Shown here piece by piece: positions 1 to 6,562 of a DNA stretch of 11,307 nucleotides (position 1 is the stretch's first letter; each line of letters begins with the position of its first letter). The notes under the pieces were generated by a model. That model saw only the letters and a program-made list of their open reading frames with translations, was not told where the DNA came from and did not search any database. This stretch comes from Gemmatimonadota bacterium (GTDB taxonomy: Bacteria; Gemmatimonadota; Gemmatimonadetes; Palauibacterales; Palauibacteraceae). Location of the stretch: NCBI GenBank assembly GCA_013042495.1, contig JABDQB010000159.1, forward strand, positions 1 to 11,307. Direction: 5' to 3'. The translations under genes were made by a program, and so were the position numbers.

Positions 1-383
1 TGTCACGAGCGCTCTCATCTCTGCACGACCTCGTGAATGAGCGTCGCCGGGAGGCGGGCTGCGAACCCCTGCAGTGGCACGAGCCAACCGCGCGAGTGGC
101 CGAAGCTCACAGCGCGGACATGTTCCACCGTGACTTCTTCGATCACCTCACCCCTGATGGGAGGGACCTCTACAGGAGGTTGATCAGCGGCGGCGTGCGA
201 TGGCGCGGAGTGATCGCCGAGAATATCGCTTTGACGGTCCGCGGCTCGCAGACCGTCATCGACCTCTGGATGGAGAGCCCCCCGCACCGCGCGAACATTG
301 AAGACTGCACGTTCACCCACGAGGGACTCGGCCTTTTCAGGGACCGATGGACACAGGTGCTGGTGGAGAGACCCCGCGGCTGA
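1..383 (+). CDS. CAP/SCP-domain protein (5' end outside window)
   Basis: The reading frame is open from position 3 to the TGA at 381-383, so the gene begins before the window. The visible 126 residues fit the CAP (cysteine-rich secretory protein/antigen 5/PR-1) domain, usually a secreted or cell-surface domain. The family signatures appear in order: an opening helix LVNERRREAGCEPLQW, then AEAHSADM (His codon at 108-110), FFDHLTPDG, AENIA, and WMESPPHRANI near 268-300. The two histidines and the Glu of AENIA match the cavity residues that bind metal in this family. The frame ends soon after the domain, so CAP is the C-terminal domain. A GTG at 33 could be called as a start, but it falls inside the first conserved helix and would truncate the domain, so an upstream start is more likely. 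A signal peptide would lie outside the window. Bacterial CAP proteins have diverse and mostly unproven roles, and the substrate here is unknown. Confidence 0.85.
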   Translation, partial: SRALSSLHDLVNERRREAGCEPLQWHEPTARVAEAHSADMFHRDFFDHLTPDGRDLYRRLISGGVRWRGVIAENIALTVRGSQTVIDLWMESPPHRANIEDCTFTHEGLGLFRDRWTQVLVERPRG

Positions 384-391
384 AATCGAGC

Positions 392-404
392 CCGACAGTG
401 TCGG
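392..404. repeat. 13-bp perfect palindrome downstream of the CAP gene
   Basis: CCGACA-G-TGTCGG is a perfect dyad with a single central base, nine bases after the CAP stop codon. The one-base centre is too short for a strong RNA hairpin, so a protein-binding site is as plausible as a terminator. No copy elsewhere in the window was noticed. In a GC-rich sequence a 6-base arm can arise by chance. Confidence 0.3.
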
Positions 405-544
405 TGTGGATTCGACGCAACACCCGGTAGTGGGCGGGCCCCGCTGCCTCGCGAGGACCGTGTTCCATGCTTTTCCACACACCGGGGCCTCCGGCTTTCC
501 TCTCCTCAGCGGCGGCACGTCTCTCCCCCTCGCCTCAGCCAGAG

Positions 545-573
545 TTGACAACTGTACCCGTTATCCCTATTCT
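545..573 (+). promoter_or_regulatory. Sigma-70-type promoter for the tad-like genes
   Basis: A perfect -35 hexamer TTGACA (545-550) is followed by exactly 17 bases and TATTCT (568-573), which matches four of six -10 consensus positions. The predicted start near 580 leaves a leader of about 65 bases before the first tad-like ATG at 645. It lies in the only AT-richer patch of the 261-base non-coding stretch 384-644, which otherwise shows no gene, only a palindrome at 392-404 and a stem-loop at 617-634. The match is read directly from the sequence; activity is inferred. Confidence 0.65.
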
Positions 574-616
574 CAAAGCCCTTTTCGAGGTAAACCGGGC
601 CAGTCGCTCGGATCTG

Positions 617-634
617 CAATAGGCGGGGCTATTG
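617..634 (+). promoter_or_regulatory. Leader stem-loop touching the ribosome binding site
   Basis: CAATAG and CTATTG form a perfect 6-bp inverted repeat around a 6-base loop (GCGGGG, 623-628). The last base of the stem is the first G of the GGAGG ribosome binding site (634-638), which lies 6 bases before the ATG at 645. In RNA this could modulate ribosome access; as DNA it could be an operator about 40 bases downstream of the predicted transcription start. The structure is seen; the role is a guess. Confidence 0.35.
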
Positions 635-644
635 GAGGTCGACG

Positions 645-1163
645 ATGGCGATGTGGAAAACGTGGCTTCGGGCTGAGCCCGGGGCTGGCGGGTCTCAGGC
701 GCGCGAAAGCGCCACCTATCGCGGCAGCGCAACGCATCGGCTGTTGCGCGGGAGCCACGGGTCGGGGCTGGTCGAATTCGCCCTTGTCCTGCCTCTCATC
801 GCTTCCCTCATCTTCGGGATCTTCGAGTTCGGACGTCTGGGACTCTCCCATCTGACGGCACAGCACGCGGTAGCCGAAGCGGCGCGTTACGCCGTCACGG
901 GACAACAGTTCACGGATCCGGATACGGGCGAACCGATCCCGCGGATCGAATCGATCCGGCAGGTGATTCGAGAGAGCGTCGGTCCCCTGGCCATTGCGGA
1001 TTCGATCGTGGTCGATCCGCCCGACGGTGGCGGGCCTGATGAGATCGTGACCGTCAGCGTTTCGTTCACGTATCGCTACTTCCTGCCCGGATTGAAAGAT
1101 GTCCTCCCTCCGGTTGATTTCACCGTTCGAACGGCGATGAAGAATGAACCTTTCCCGCGGTAG
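645..1163 (+). CDS. TadE-like minor pilin (first copy)
   Basis: This 172-residue protein is TadE-like, a family of pseudopilins needed by Tad (tight adherence/Flp pilus) machines. After a basic, low-complexity cytoplasmic N-terminus of about 39 residues comes the signature GSGLVEFALVLP and one hydrophobic segment (about 43-60), then a helical stretch rich in Ala (AQHAVAEAARYAV) and an exported domain of beta character. Gly39 followed by Ser40 with Glu44 at +5 copies the prepilin-peptidase cleavage pattern, so processing after Gly39 is plausible. The start is supported by GGAGG six bases upstream. The 3' end overlaps the next gene by 20 bases, suggesting translational coupling. The N-terminus before the cleavage motif is longer than usual for the family. 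No prepilin peptidase, TadA ATPase or secretin is in the window, so the link to a full Tad machine is inferred. Confidence 0.82.
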   Translation: MAMWKTWLRAEPGAGGSQARESATYRGSATHRLLRGSHGSGLVEFALVLPLIASLIFGIFEFGRLGLSHLTAQHAVAEAARYAVTGQQFTDPDTGEPIPRIESIRQVIRESVGPLAIADSIVVDPPDGGGPDEIVTVSVSFTYRYFLPGLKDVLPPVDFTVRTAMKNEPFPR

Positions 1164-1656
1164 GCTCAGGATGGGCGAATCGAGCGGACAGGCCGTGGCC
1201 GAGTTTGCCATGGTGCTTCCGCTCATGCTGTTCCTGTTTCTCGGCATGGTGGAACTCGGCAACGCGCTGGCGGTCTCGCAGTCGCTGACGCGCCTCAGCC
1301 GGGAGGCGGCCAACATCGCCTCGCGAGGCACACGCCTCGACACCGTGCTCACCGTCGTCGCGGCGAATGGCAGCGACCTCAAGTTCATCGAGCGAGGCGG
1401 ATCTGTAGTCTCCCGGATCGGCGTGAGGGCTGACGGACTCGAGATCCTCGAGCAAGTGTCTTCACCCGGTTTCGAAGGTCGCAGCTTGCTCGGTGCCGTC
1501 GGGACCGACCCCGTCTCGTTCGCCTCGTATGGCATGGAGGCGGGAAACACGCACTACGTCGTCGAGATCTTCTACCGTTACAGCCCGATTACCCCGTTCG
1601 CGCGCCTGTTTGAGAGCGCCCTTCCAGACCCCATTTACGAGCGGGCGGTCTTCTAG
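1144..1656 (+). CDS. TadE-like minor pilin (second copy)
   Basis: A second TadE-family protein, 170 residues. Gly15 is followed by Gln16 and Glu20 at +5 (GQAVAEFAMVLPLMLF), matching the prepilin-peptidase pattern, then a transmembrane helix to about residue 36 and the family's conserved amphipathic helix (ALAVSQSLTRLSREAANIAS). The rest is a predicted extracytoplasmic domain ending in FYRYSPITPFARLF, a motif style common at the C-terminus of TadE/TadF proteins. It starts inside the previous gene (20-base overlap). A second ATG at 1171 (residue 10), preceded by TAGG, would give a shorter N-terminus without losing the motif, and neither start has a strong ribosome binding site. It is diverged from the first copy except in the helix, as expected of a TadE/TadF-type pair that could dimerise. 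Role in pilus assembly is inferred from family. Confidence 0.82.
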   Translation: MNLSRGRLRMGESSGQAVAEFAMVLPLMLFLFLGMVELGNALAVSQSLTRLSREAANIASRGTRLDTVLTVVAANGSDLKFIERGGSVVSRIGVRADGLEILEQVSSPGFEGRSLLGAVGTDPVSFASYGMEAGNTHYVVEIFYRYSPITPFARLFESALPDPIYERAVF

Positions 1657-1691
1657 CCGCTTCATAGCTCGCAGGTCCGAAAGGAGTCGTC

Positions 1692-2945
1692 ATGCGCGCC
1701 CACGTGTCTGCAGTGACCACCGTTCGCCGCCTCTTGCGTCGCCTGGCCATGCAACTGCGCAACGAAACGGGAGCCGTCCTGGTGATCATCGCCGGCGGTA
1801 TGGTCATCCTGCTCGGCATGGCCGGTCTGGTCCTGGATTCCGGAAGGGCTTTCGTCGCCCGGTCCGAGTTGTCCCGCGCTGTGGACGCCGGTGTGCTTGC
1901 CGGCGCCCGTGCCCTGAGATCCGGCGAGTCCTCGGCTCGAAACCAGGCCCTGGCCGTCTCCCGCGCCAACGGCGTACTTCCGGACGACCCGCGCACGAAG
2001 GTCGACGTGGTCTTCGGCATCAACGCCGACGGCGATAACACGGTGACCGTGACTGCAACGCGCCCGATGCGCACCTCTCTGATGCGTCTTCTGGGACGAA
2101 ACTGGGTCGACGTCGGTTCCACGGCGACGGCCGTCGTGCCGCCCGTCGACCTGATCTTCGTCGTCGATCAGTCCGGCTCCCTGGGGACTGCCGGCGCATG
2201 GGACGACTTGCAGGACGCGGCGCGCAGCTTCGTAGACTTTTTCAGCGACGACCTGGACCAATTGTCTGTCGTCTCCTTCGGGACCCGGGGCGAGACGCGC
2301 CTGCCGCTCCAGGCGCCGTTCCGGACCGCGGCCAAGAGCCAGATCGACCGGATGGCGTCCGTCGGCTGGACCAACACGGCGGAGGGATTGCAGCTCGCCT
2401 ACGACCAGCTCACTGGCAAGAAGGCCAGGGACAGGGCCGTGAAAGTCGTTGTGTTCTTTACCGACGGCCGACCGACGGCCTTCCGGGGGACGATTGGCGG
2501 AGATCGGCGCATCATGGCGGTGGCCGCCAACGAATGGAACGTGGTCAGAGGCTACTTCGACAACCCGGATGATATACCCATGGATCGGTGGCAGTGGCCT
2601 GCCGACGACGCGTGCCGCAACGTGGTCAATTGCAAGATCTGGAAGGAGGGAGGGCATCCGCCGCATGGCGTTCGCGGCCGGCAGATCGCGAGGGACATGG
2701 GCCTGGCCGCCGCCAACCAGATTCGGAACGAGGACGCCTTCGTCTACGCGATCGGTCTCGGCAATCCTCTAGGCTCGAAGCTGGAGAGACCGGACACCGA
2801 TTACCTGTCCCAGCTCGCGAACGAACACGGGAGCGTGAATTCGAACCAGCCGGCCGGCAGAATGTACTTCGCGCCTTCGGCGGCTGAACTGCGTGACGTG
2901 TTCCAGCGGGTGGCAGGGGATCTGGTCATCCGTCTGTCCCGCTGA
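1692..2945 (+). CDS. TadG-like protein with von Willebrand factor A domain
   Basis: This 417-residue protein joins an N-terminal TadG/Flp-type membrane anchor to a VWA domain. Residues 22-50 hold LRNETG, a hydrophobic helix and LVLDSGRAFVARSELSRAVDAGVLAGA, the usual TadG anchor. Unlike the two TadE proteins, no Glu sits at +5 after Gly27, so prepilin cleavage is not expected. The VWA domain starts near residue 154 (VDLIFVVDQSGS). The metal-ion-dependent adhesion site looks intact: Asp159, Ser161, Ser163, Thr227 in GWTNTAEG and Asp258 in FFTDGRP. An insertion after Asp258 (about 260-335) carries the only obvious cysteine pair, Cys308 and Cys314, which could form a disulfide outside the cytoplasm. 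The start has AAGGAG five bases upstream. It follows the second TadE gene by 35 bases, probably in the same transcript. The likely role is a surface-exposed pilus-tip or adhesion component; the ligand is unknown. Confidence 0.85.
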   Translation: MRAHVSAVTTVRRLLRRLAMQLRNETGAVLVIIAGGMVILLGMAGLVLDSGRAFVARSELSRAVDAGVLAGARALRSGESSARNQALAVSRANGVLPDDPRTKVDVVFGINADGDNTVTVTATRPMRTSLMRLLGRNWVDVGSTATAVVPPVDLIFVVDQSGSLGTAGAWDDLQDAARSFVDFFSDDLDQLSVVSFGTRGETRLPLQAPFRTAAKSQIDRMASVGWTNTAEGLQLAYDQLTGKKARDRAVKVVVFFTDGRPTAFRGTIGGDRRIMAVAANEWNVVRGYFDNPDDIPMDRWQWPADDACRNVVNCKIWKEGGHPPHGVRGRQIARDMGLAAANQIRNEDAFVYAIGLGNPLGSKLERPDTDYLSQLANEHGSVNSNQPAGRMYFAPSAAELRDVFQRVAGDLVIRLSR

Positions 2946-2954
2946 TCGCTGTCT

Positions 2955-3009
2955 GCACGTGGCGGGTAGGGTGCGGCGACGCGGGGAGTCGCCCCTGCCC
3001 GCCATGTGC
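2955..3009. terminator. Long stem-loop between convergent genes, probable bidirectional terminator
   Basis: The arms 2955-2970 and 2994-3009 pair over 16 positions with only G-U type mismatches (CACGTGGCGGG against CCCGCCATGTG at the base). After a 4-base bulge, a 6-bp inner stem GGCGAC/GTCGCC (2975-2980 and 2988-2993) encloses a 7-base loop. It fills most of the 80-base gap between the tadG-like stop and the sdhB stop, which face each other. There is no T-run on either side, so a textbook intrinsic terminator is not shown; termination or 3'-end protection for both transcripts is the best inference. Confidence 0.6.
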
Positions 3010-3025
3010 CCTTCGCCCCCGGGAT

Positions 3026-3769
3026 TCAACTCGCCTTCAATAGCGCCTTCATGTAGTCGCGGTTCAGCATTGCGATGACATCGATCTTGATCTCCTTCGG
3101 GCAGGCGTTCTCGCACGCGCCATGGTTCGTGCACGTGCCGAACTGCTCGGCCTCCATCGTCAGGATCATGTCCAGCACCCGGCCGTAACGTTCCGGCTGT
3201 CCCTGCGGAAGCAGATTCAGGTGAGCCGCCTTGGCCGACGTGAACAGCATCGCCGAGGCGTTCGGGCAGGCCGCCACGCAGGCGCCGCACCCGATACAGG
3301 ACGCCGCGTCCATGGACTTCTCCGCATCGACCTGCTCCACCGCAATCGCGTTCGCGTCCGGGGCGCTTCCCGTTCGGACCGAGATGTAGCCGCCCGCCGC
3401 GACGATTCGGTCAAAGGCCGAACGGTCCACCATCAGGTCTCTCTGCACGGGAAATCCGTCGGCGCGCCACGGCTCGACCCAGATCTCGTCGCCATCTCCG
3501 TACTCGCGCATGTGGAGCTGGCACACCGTCGTGCGCTTCCAGGGCCCGTGCGGTCGGCCGTTGATCACCATTCCGCACGTACCACAGATCCCCTCGCGGC
3601 AGTCGCTGTCGAACACGATCGGTTCTTCACCATTCGACTCGAGTTCCTCGTTCACGACGTCGAGCATCTCGAGGAACGACATGTGCTCGCTGGCGTCCGT
3701 GTCGTAGGTGACGAACCGGCCCCGCTCCGAGGGTCCCGCCTGCCGCCACACGTGAAGCTTGAGTTTCAT
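3026..3769 (-). CDS. sdhB: Succinate dehydrogenase/fumarate reductase iron-sulfur subunit
   Basis: This is the electron-transfer subunit that carries electrons from the SdhA flavin to quinone at the membrane; 247 residues, normal for the B-type family. The N-terminal ferredoxin-like domain has the [2Fe-2S] ligands Cys57, Cys62, Cys65 (CREGICGTC) and Cys83. The C-terminal domain has CIGCGACVAACP (Cys158, 161, 164, 168) and CTNHGACENACP (Cys213, 219, 223). By family, Cys158/161/164/223 bind [4Fe-4S] and Cys168/213/219 bind [3Fe-4S]. All expected ligands are present. Its ATG shares one base with the sdhA stop (TAATG), and GAGGAG nine bases upstream, inside sdhA, serves as ribosome binding site, so translation is likely coupled. 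It is the last gene of sdhCAB. Whether the complex works as dehydrogenase or fumarate reductase in vivo cannot be read from this subunit. Confidence 0.96.
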   Translation of the reverse strand: MKLKLHVWRQAGPSERGRFVTYDTDASEHMSFLEMLDVVNEELESNGEEPIVFDSDCREGICGTCGMVINGRPHGPWKRTTVCQLHMREYGDGDEIWVEPWRADGFPVQRDLMVDRSAFDRIVAAGGYISVRTGSAPDANAIAVEQVDAEKSMDAASCIGCGACVAACPNASAMLFTSAKAAHLNLLPQGQPERYGRVLDMILTMEAEQFGTCTNHGACENACPKEIKIDVIAMLNRDYMKALLKAS

Positions 3770-5682
3770 TATTTGTAGCTCCTCTGGGTCGGAGGAACGT
3801 TTGCGAATTCCAGCGGCTCGCGGTGCTCCCGCGGGGCACTATCGGGTCCGGTATGCTCCCACACCGTCACGTGCGTGAAATTCTCATCGTCACGGAGCGC
3901 CTCGCCTTCCGGCGTCTGGTGCTCTTCGCGGAAGTGGCCCCCGCAGGACTCCTCGCGAACCAGCGCATCCAGGCACATGACCTCCGCGAGTTCGAGGAAA
4001 TCGGCGACGCGGCCGGCACGCTCGAGGACCTGGTTGATCGACTCCCCCTCGCCGACGACCTTCGCGTTTTCCCAAAACTCCTGCCGAAGAACCGGGATCT
4101 TCTGCAGGGCGTCCTTGAGACCCGCGGCGCTCCGTCCCATGCCACAGTTGTCCCACACGATCCGGCCCAGTTCCTTGTGGAAACTGTTGACGGTTCGGTC
4201 TCCGTCGAGGGCCAGCAGACGGTCGGTCCGGGACCGCACGTCTTCCAGAGTCCCGCGCACCTCCGCATGGTCCTCCGGCACCGGATCCAGCTTCGCCTGC
4301 GCCAGGTAGTCGGCGATCGTGTATGGAAGGACGAAGTATCCGTCCGCCACGCCCTGCATGAGAGCGCTGGCACCGAGCCGGTTGGCGCCATGATCCGAGA
4401 AGTTCGCCTCGCCGATCGCGTACAGTCCGGGGACCGTGGTCATGAGATTGTAGTCCACCCACAATCCGCCCATGGTGTAGTGCGGCGCCGGATAGATGCG
4501 CATCGGGACTCTGTAGGGATCCTCTCCCGTGATGCGCTCGTACATCTCGAACAGGTTCCCATAGCGCGCCTCGATCACGTCAGCTCCCAGGCGCTCGATG
4601 GCGTCCTCGAAGTCGAGGTACACGCCGAGTTTCGTATCGCCGACGCCCTTCCCCTCGTCGCACATGTCCTTGGCCCGCCGGGACGCCAGGTCCCGCGGCA
4701 CCAGGTTGCCGAACGCCGGATACATGCGCTCCAGGTAGTAGTCGCGTTCCTCCTCCGGGATGTCCCCGGGAGCCCTGCCGTCGTCCACGGTCTTCGACAC
4801 CCAGATGCGACCGTCGTTGCGCAATGACTCGCTCATCAGGGTCAGCTTCGACTGGTACTCGCCGGCCACCGGGATGCAGGTCGGGTGGATCTGCGTATAG
4901 CACGGGTTGGCGAATCCAGCCCCCCGTCGATAGGCCCTCCATGCGGCCGTGACGTTGCAGTACATGGCGTTCGTGGAGAGGTAGAACGCATTCGAGTAAC
5001 CACCCGTGCCCAGGGCTACGGCGTCCGCCAGATGCGTCTCGATCTTCCCCGTCACGAGGTGCCTCGTCACGATCCCGCGCGCCTGACCGTCCACGACGAT
5101 GACGTCCAGCATCTCCTGCTGGTTGTAGAGCTTCACCTGCCCCCGGTGCACTTCCTTCATGAGCGCCTGGTAGGCCCCCAGCAACAGTTGCTGTCCCGTC
5201 TGCCCCCGGGCGTAGAACGTCCGCGACACCTGGGCGCCGCCGAACGACCGGTTGTCCAACAGGCCGCCGTACTCACGCGCGAACGGGATCCCCTGGGCCA
5301 CGCACTGATCGATGATCTCGTTCGAGACCTCGGCCAGACGGTAGACGTTGGCCTCGCGGGCCCTGAAGTCGCCACCCTTCACCGTGTCGTAGAACAGCCG
5401 GAAGATGCTGTCGCCGTCTCCCTGGTAGTTCTTCGCCGCGTTGATACCGCCCTGCGCCGCGATGCTATGGGCCCGCCGCGGGCTATCGTGGTAGGTAAAA
5501 CAACTCACCTGATAGCCGAGCTCTGCGAGCGTCGCGGAAGCCGAGGCGCCGGCAAGTCCGGAACCCACAACAATCACGTGGTATTTTCTCTTGTTGGCTG
5601 GATTCACCAGCTTCATGTCGAACTTGTGCTTCGTCCACTTCTGGTCGATTGGACCGGAGGGGACCTTCGAGCGCAGCTCCAT
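3769..5682 (-). CDS. sdhA: Succinate dehydrogenase/fumarate reductase flavoprotein subunit
   Basis: The catalytic subunit, 637 residues, oxidises succinate to fumarate (or the reverse) on the cytoplasmic side of the membrane. The Rossmann FAD motif is VVGSGLAGASAS (38-50). His72 in RRAHSIAAQGGINA is the expected covalent FAD attachment site. Substrate and catalytic residues are recognisable: His266 in QIHPT, Ser284-Glu285 where many relatives have Thr-Glu, Arg330 in VPRDLASR (the proton-shuttle arginine), His401 in HYTMGG and Arg435 in GANRLGASALMQG. Length and the leading extension of about 30 residues before the FAD domain fit the B-type family of Bacteroidota, Chlamydiota and similar groups rather than the proteobacterial type. 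The start has a purine-rich GGGAGGGAG just upstream. It lies 13 bases after sdhC and overlaps sdhB by one base. No damage or missing residue is seen. Confidence 0.97.
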   Translation of the reverse strand: MELRSKVPSGPIDQKWTKHKFDMKLVNPANKRKYHVIVVGSGLAGASASATLAELGYQVSCFTYHDSPRRAHSIAAQGGINAAKNYQGDGDSIFRLFYDTVKGGDFRAREANVYRLAEVSNEIIDQCVAQGIPFAREYGGLLDNRSFGGAQVSRTFYARGQTGQQLLLGAYQALMKEVHRGQVKLYNQQEMLDVIVVDGQARGIVTRHLVTGKIETHLADAVALGTGGYSNAFYLSTNAMYCNVTAAWRAYRRGAGFANPCYTQIHPTCIPVAGEYQSKLTLMSESLRNDGRIWVSKTVDDGRAPGDIPEEERDYYLERMYPAFGNLVPRDLASRRAKDMCDEGKGVGDTKLGVYLDFEDAIERLGADVIEARYGNLFEMYERITGEDPYRVPMRIYPAPHYTMGGLWVDYNLMTTVPGLYAIGEANFSDHGANRLGASALMQGVADGYFVLPYTIADYLAQAKLDPVPEDHAEVRGTLEDVRSRTDRLLALDGDRTVNSFHKELGRIVWDNCGMGRSAAGLKDALQKIPVLRQEFWENAKVVGEGESINQVLERAGRVADFLELAEVMCLDALVREESCGGHFREEHQTPEGEALRDDENFTHVTVWEHTGPDSAPREHREPLEFANVPPTQRSYK

Positions 5683-5695
5683 GTCTCCCTCCCCT

Positions 5696-6373
5696 CTACT
5701 GGAGAATCCCGGTGTAAACGGCCACCGGGAATGACAGGTTCACGAGCACCACGATCAGGGACACCGCAAGGGCCATGGGCATGCGCCACCTCTTGGTACG
5801 CGGCCCGTCCAGGCCCATGGTCTGGAAGGCGCTCCAGATCCCGTGGTACAGGTGCAATCCGAGCGCGATCATAGCCAGTGTATATGCAGCCACGACCGGC
5901 ACCGAACGGAATCCGGTGACGAAGTTGTGGTACGCATCGCCAGGAACGAAATCCGGGTGGAGCGTTCCGGTGGTCAGGTGCAGGATATGGTAGACCACGA
6001 ACAGTAGGAGAGCCACTCCGCCCCACCGCATGGTACGGGACGCGTAGTGAAACACCAGCTTCTCCTGCTTCTTGTACTTCTGTCCCCGGGCGGCCCAGCT
6101 CTGTCTGGAGGTCTGCCACGCGGCCACCGTGTGAATCAGCAGGAAGGCAACGAGGCCCGCGCGGAAGACCCACAGGAACCATTCGTAACCGAGGAAGGGC
6201 TCTCCAAATTCGCGAAGGCCCTCCGCGTAGTGATTGAAGGCCTCCGGTCCGAGATACACTTTCAGGTTGCCGAACATGTGGACGATCACGAACAACACGA
6301 AGATCGCACCTGACACAGCCATCGTGTACTTCTTGCCGACCGAGGTGCTGTACAGGGAGTAAACCCGTCTCAT
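5696..6373 (-). CDS. sdhC: Succinate dehydrogenase B-type cytochrome b subunit
   Basis: A 225-residue integral membrane protein with about five hydrophobic helices (roughly 18-36, 64-88, 116-134, 158-180, 199-219). It fits the single-subunit, two-haem b anchor of B-type succinate:quinone oxidoreductases, which explains why no separate sdhD is present. Candidate haem ligands are His32 (VHMFGNLKVY), His81 (LIHTVAAW), His129 or His132 (YHILHLTTG) and His174 (LHLYHGIW), one in each of the first four helices as in the family. The subunit anchors SdhAB and hosts the quinone site. The start at 6373 is backed by GAGGAG seven bases upstream. It is the promoter-proximal gene of sdhCAB. In two-haem enzymes electron transfer may be linked to transmembrane charge movement; that is family knowledge, not something visible here. 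Confidence 0.93.
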   Translation of the reverse strand: MRRVYSLYSTSVGKKYTMAVSGAIFVLFVIVHMFGNLKVYLGPEAFNHYAEGLREFGEPFLGYEWFLWVFRAGLVAFLLIHTVAAWQTSRQSWAARGQKYKKQEKLVFHYASRTMRWGGVALLLFVVYHILHLTTGTLHPDFVPGDAYHNFVTGFRSVPVVAAYTLAMIALGLHLYHGIWSAFQTMGLDGPRTKRWRMPMALAVSLIVVLVNLSFPVAVYTGILQ

Positions 6374-6379
6374 AGGCCA

Positions 6380-6394
6380 CTCCTCAATCGAGGA
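6380..6394 (-). promoter_or_regulatory. Small hairpin over the sdhC ribosome binding site
   Basis: On the minus strand, TCCTC (6394-6390) and GAGGA (6385-6381) pair perfectly around the 4-base loop GATT. The 3' arm is the GAGGAG ribosome binding site of sdhC, so the leader carries its own anti-Shine-Dalgarno. The 5-bp stem is only moderately stable. It could tune sdhC translation, but function is inferred. Confidence 0.3.
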
Positions 6395-6413
6395 TCAGTG
6401 AGGCTAACTCCGC

Positions 6414-6442
6414 ATGATATAGGCACGTGAACGCTGTCACAA
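6414..6442 (-). promoter_or_regulatory. Promoter for sdhCAB
   Basis: Read on the minus strand, TTGTGA (6442-6437) is followed by 17 bases and TATCAT (6419-6414), matching four and five of six consensus positions. A transcription start near 6407 would give a leader of about 34 bases before the sdhC ATG. The placement, spacing and lack of a competing site support it; no regulator site was recognised. Confidence 0.6.
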
Positions 6443-6494
6443 GACACTTGCGCGCCCTCGCGGATGGGGCGAAATCCGACCTGCAGCGACAGAG

Positions 6495-6523
6495 TTGTTA
6501 CCCGTGCAGCGAGGGAGTAGACT
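6495..6523 (+). promoter_or_regulatory. Promoter for the DUF4136-like lipoprotein gene
   Basis: TTGTTA (6495-6500), 17 bases, then TAGACT (6518-6523): four of six matches in each box at ideal spacing. It starts transcription about 30 bases before the ATG at 6563. It faces away from the sdh promoter, about 50 bases apart, making 6374-6562 a compact divergent promoter region. Confidence 0.5.
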
Positions 6524-6562
6524 GTGCCTCGGTTTCGCACCCACCCACGGCGGGAGAGCAAC

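Noticed and set aside
440..510. GC-rich short dyads in the CAP-to-TadE gap as a terminator
   Set aside because: Arms are only 4-5 bases with tiny loops and no T-run; expected by chance at this GC content.
298..855. Plus-strand open frame covering the CAP-to-TadE gap
   Set aside because: It overlaps two supported genes in another frame, has low-complexity Gly/Ser/Arg composition and no ribosome binding site or domain.
573..2666. Long minus-strand open frames opposite the tad-like genes
   Set aside because: The plus-strand genes carry clear TadE, TadG and VWA motifs with good ribosome binding sites; the antisense frames show no domain and are GC-driven shadows.
3823..5874. Two long plus-strand open frames (334 and 329 codons) opposite sdhA
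   Set aside because: They are antisense to a fully conserved flavoprotein, rich in Arg, Val and His from the GC-biased complementary strand, and show no recognisable domain.
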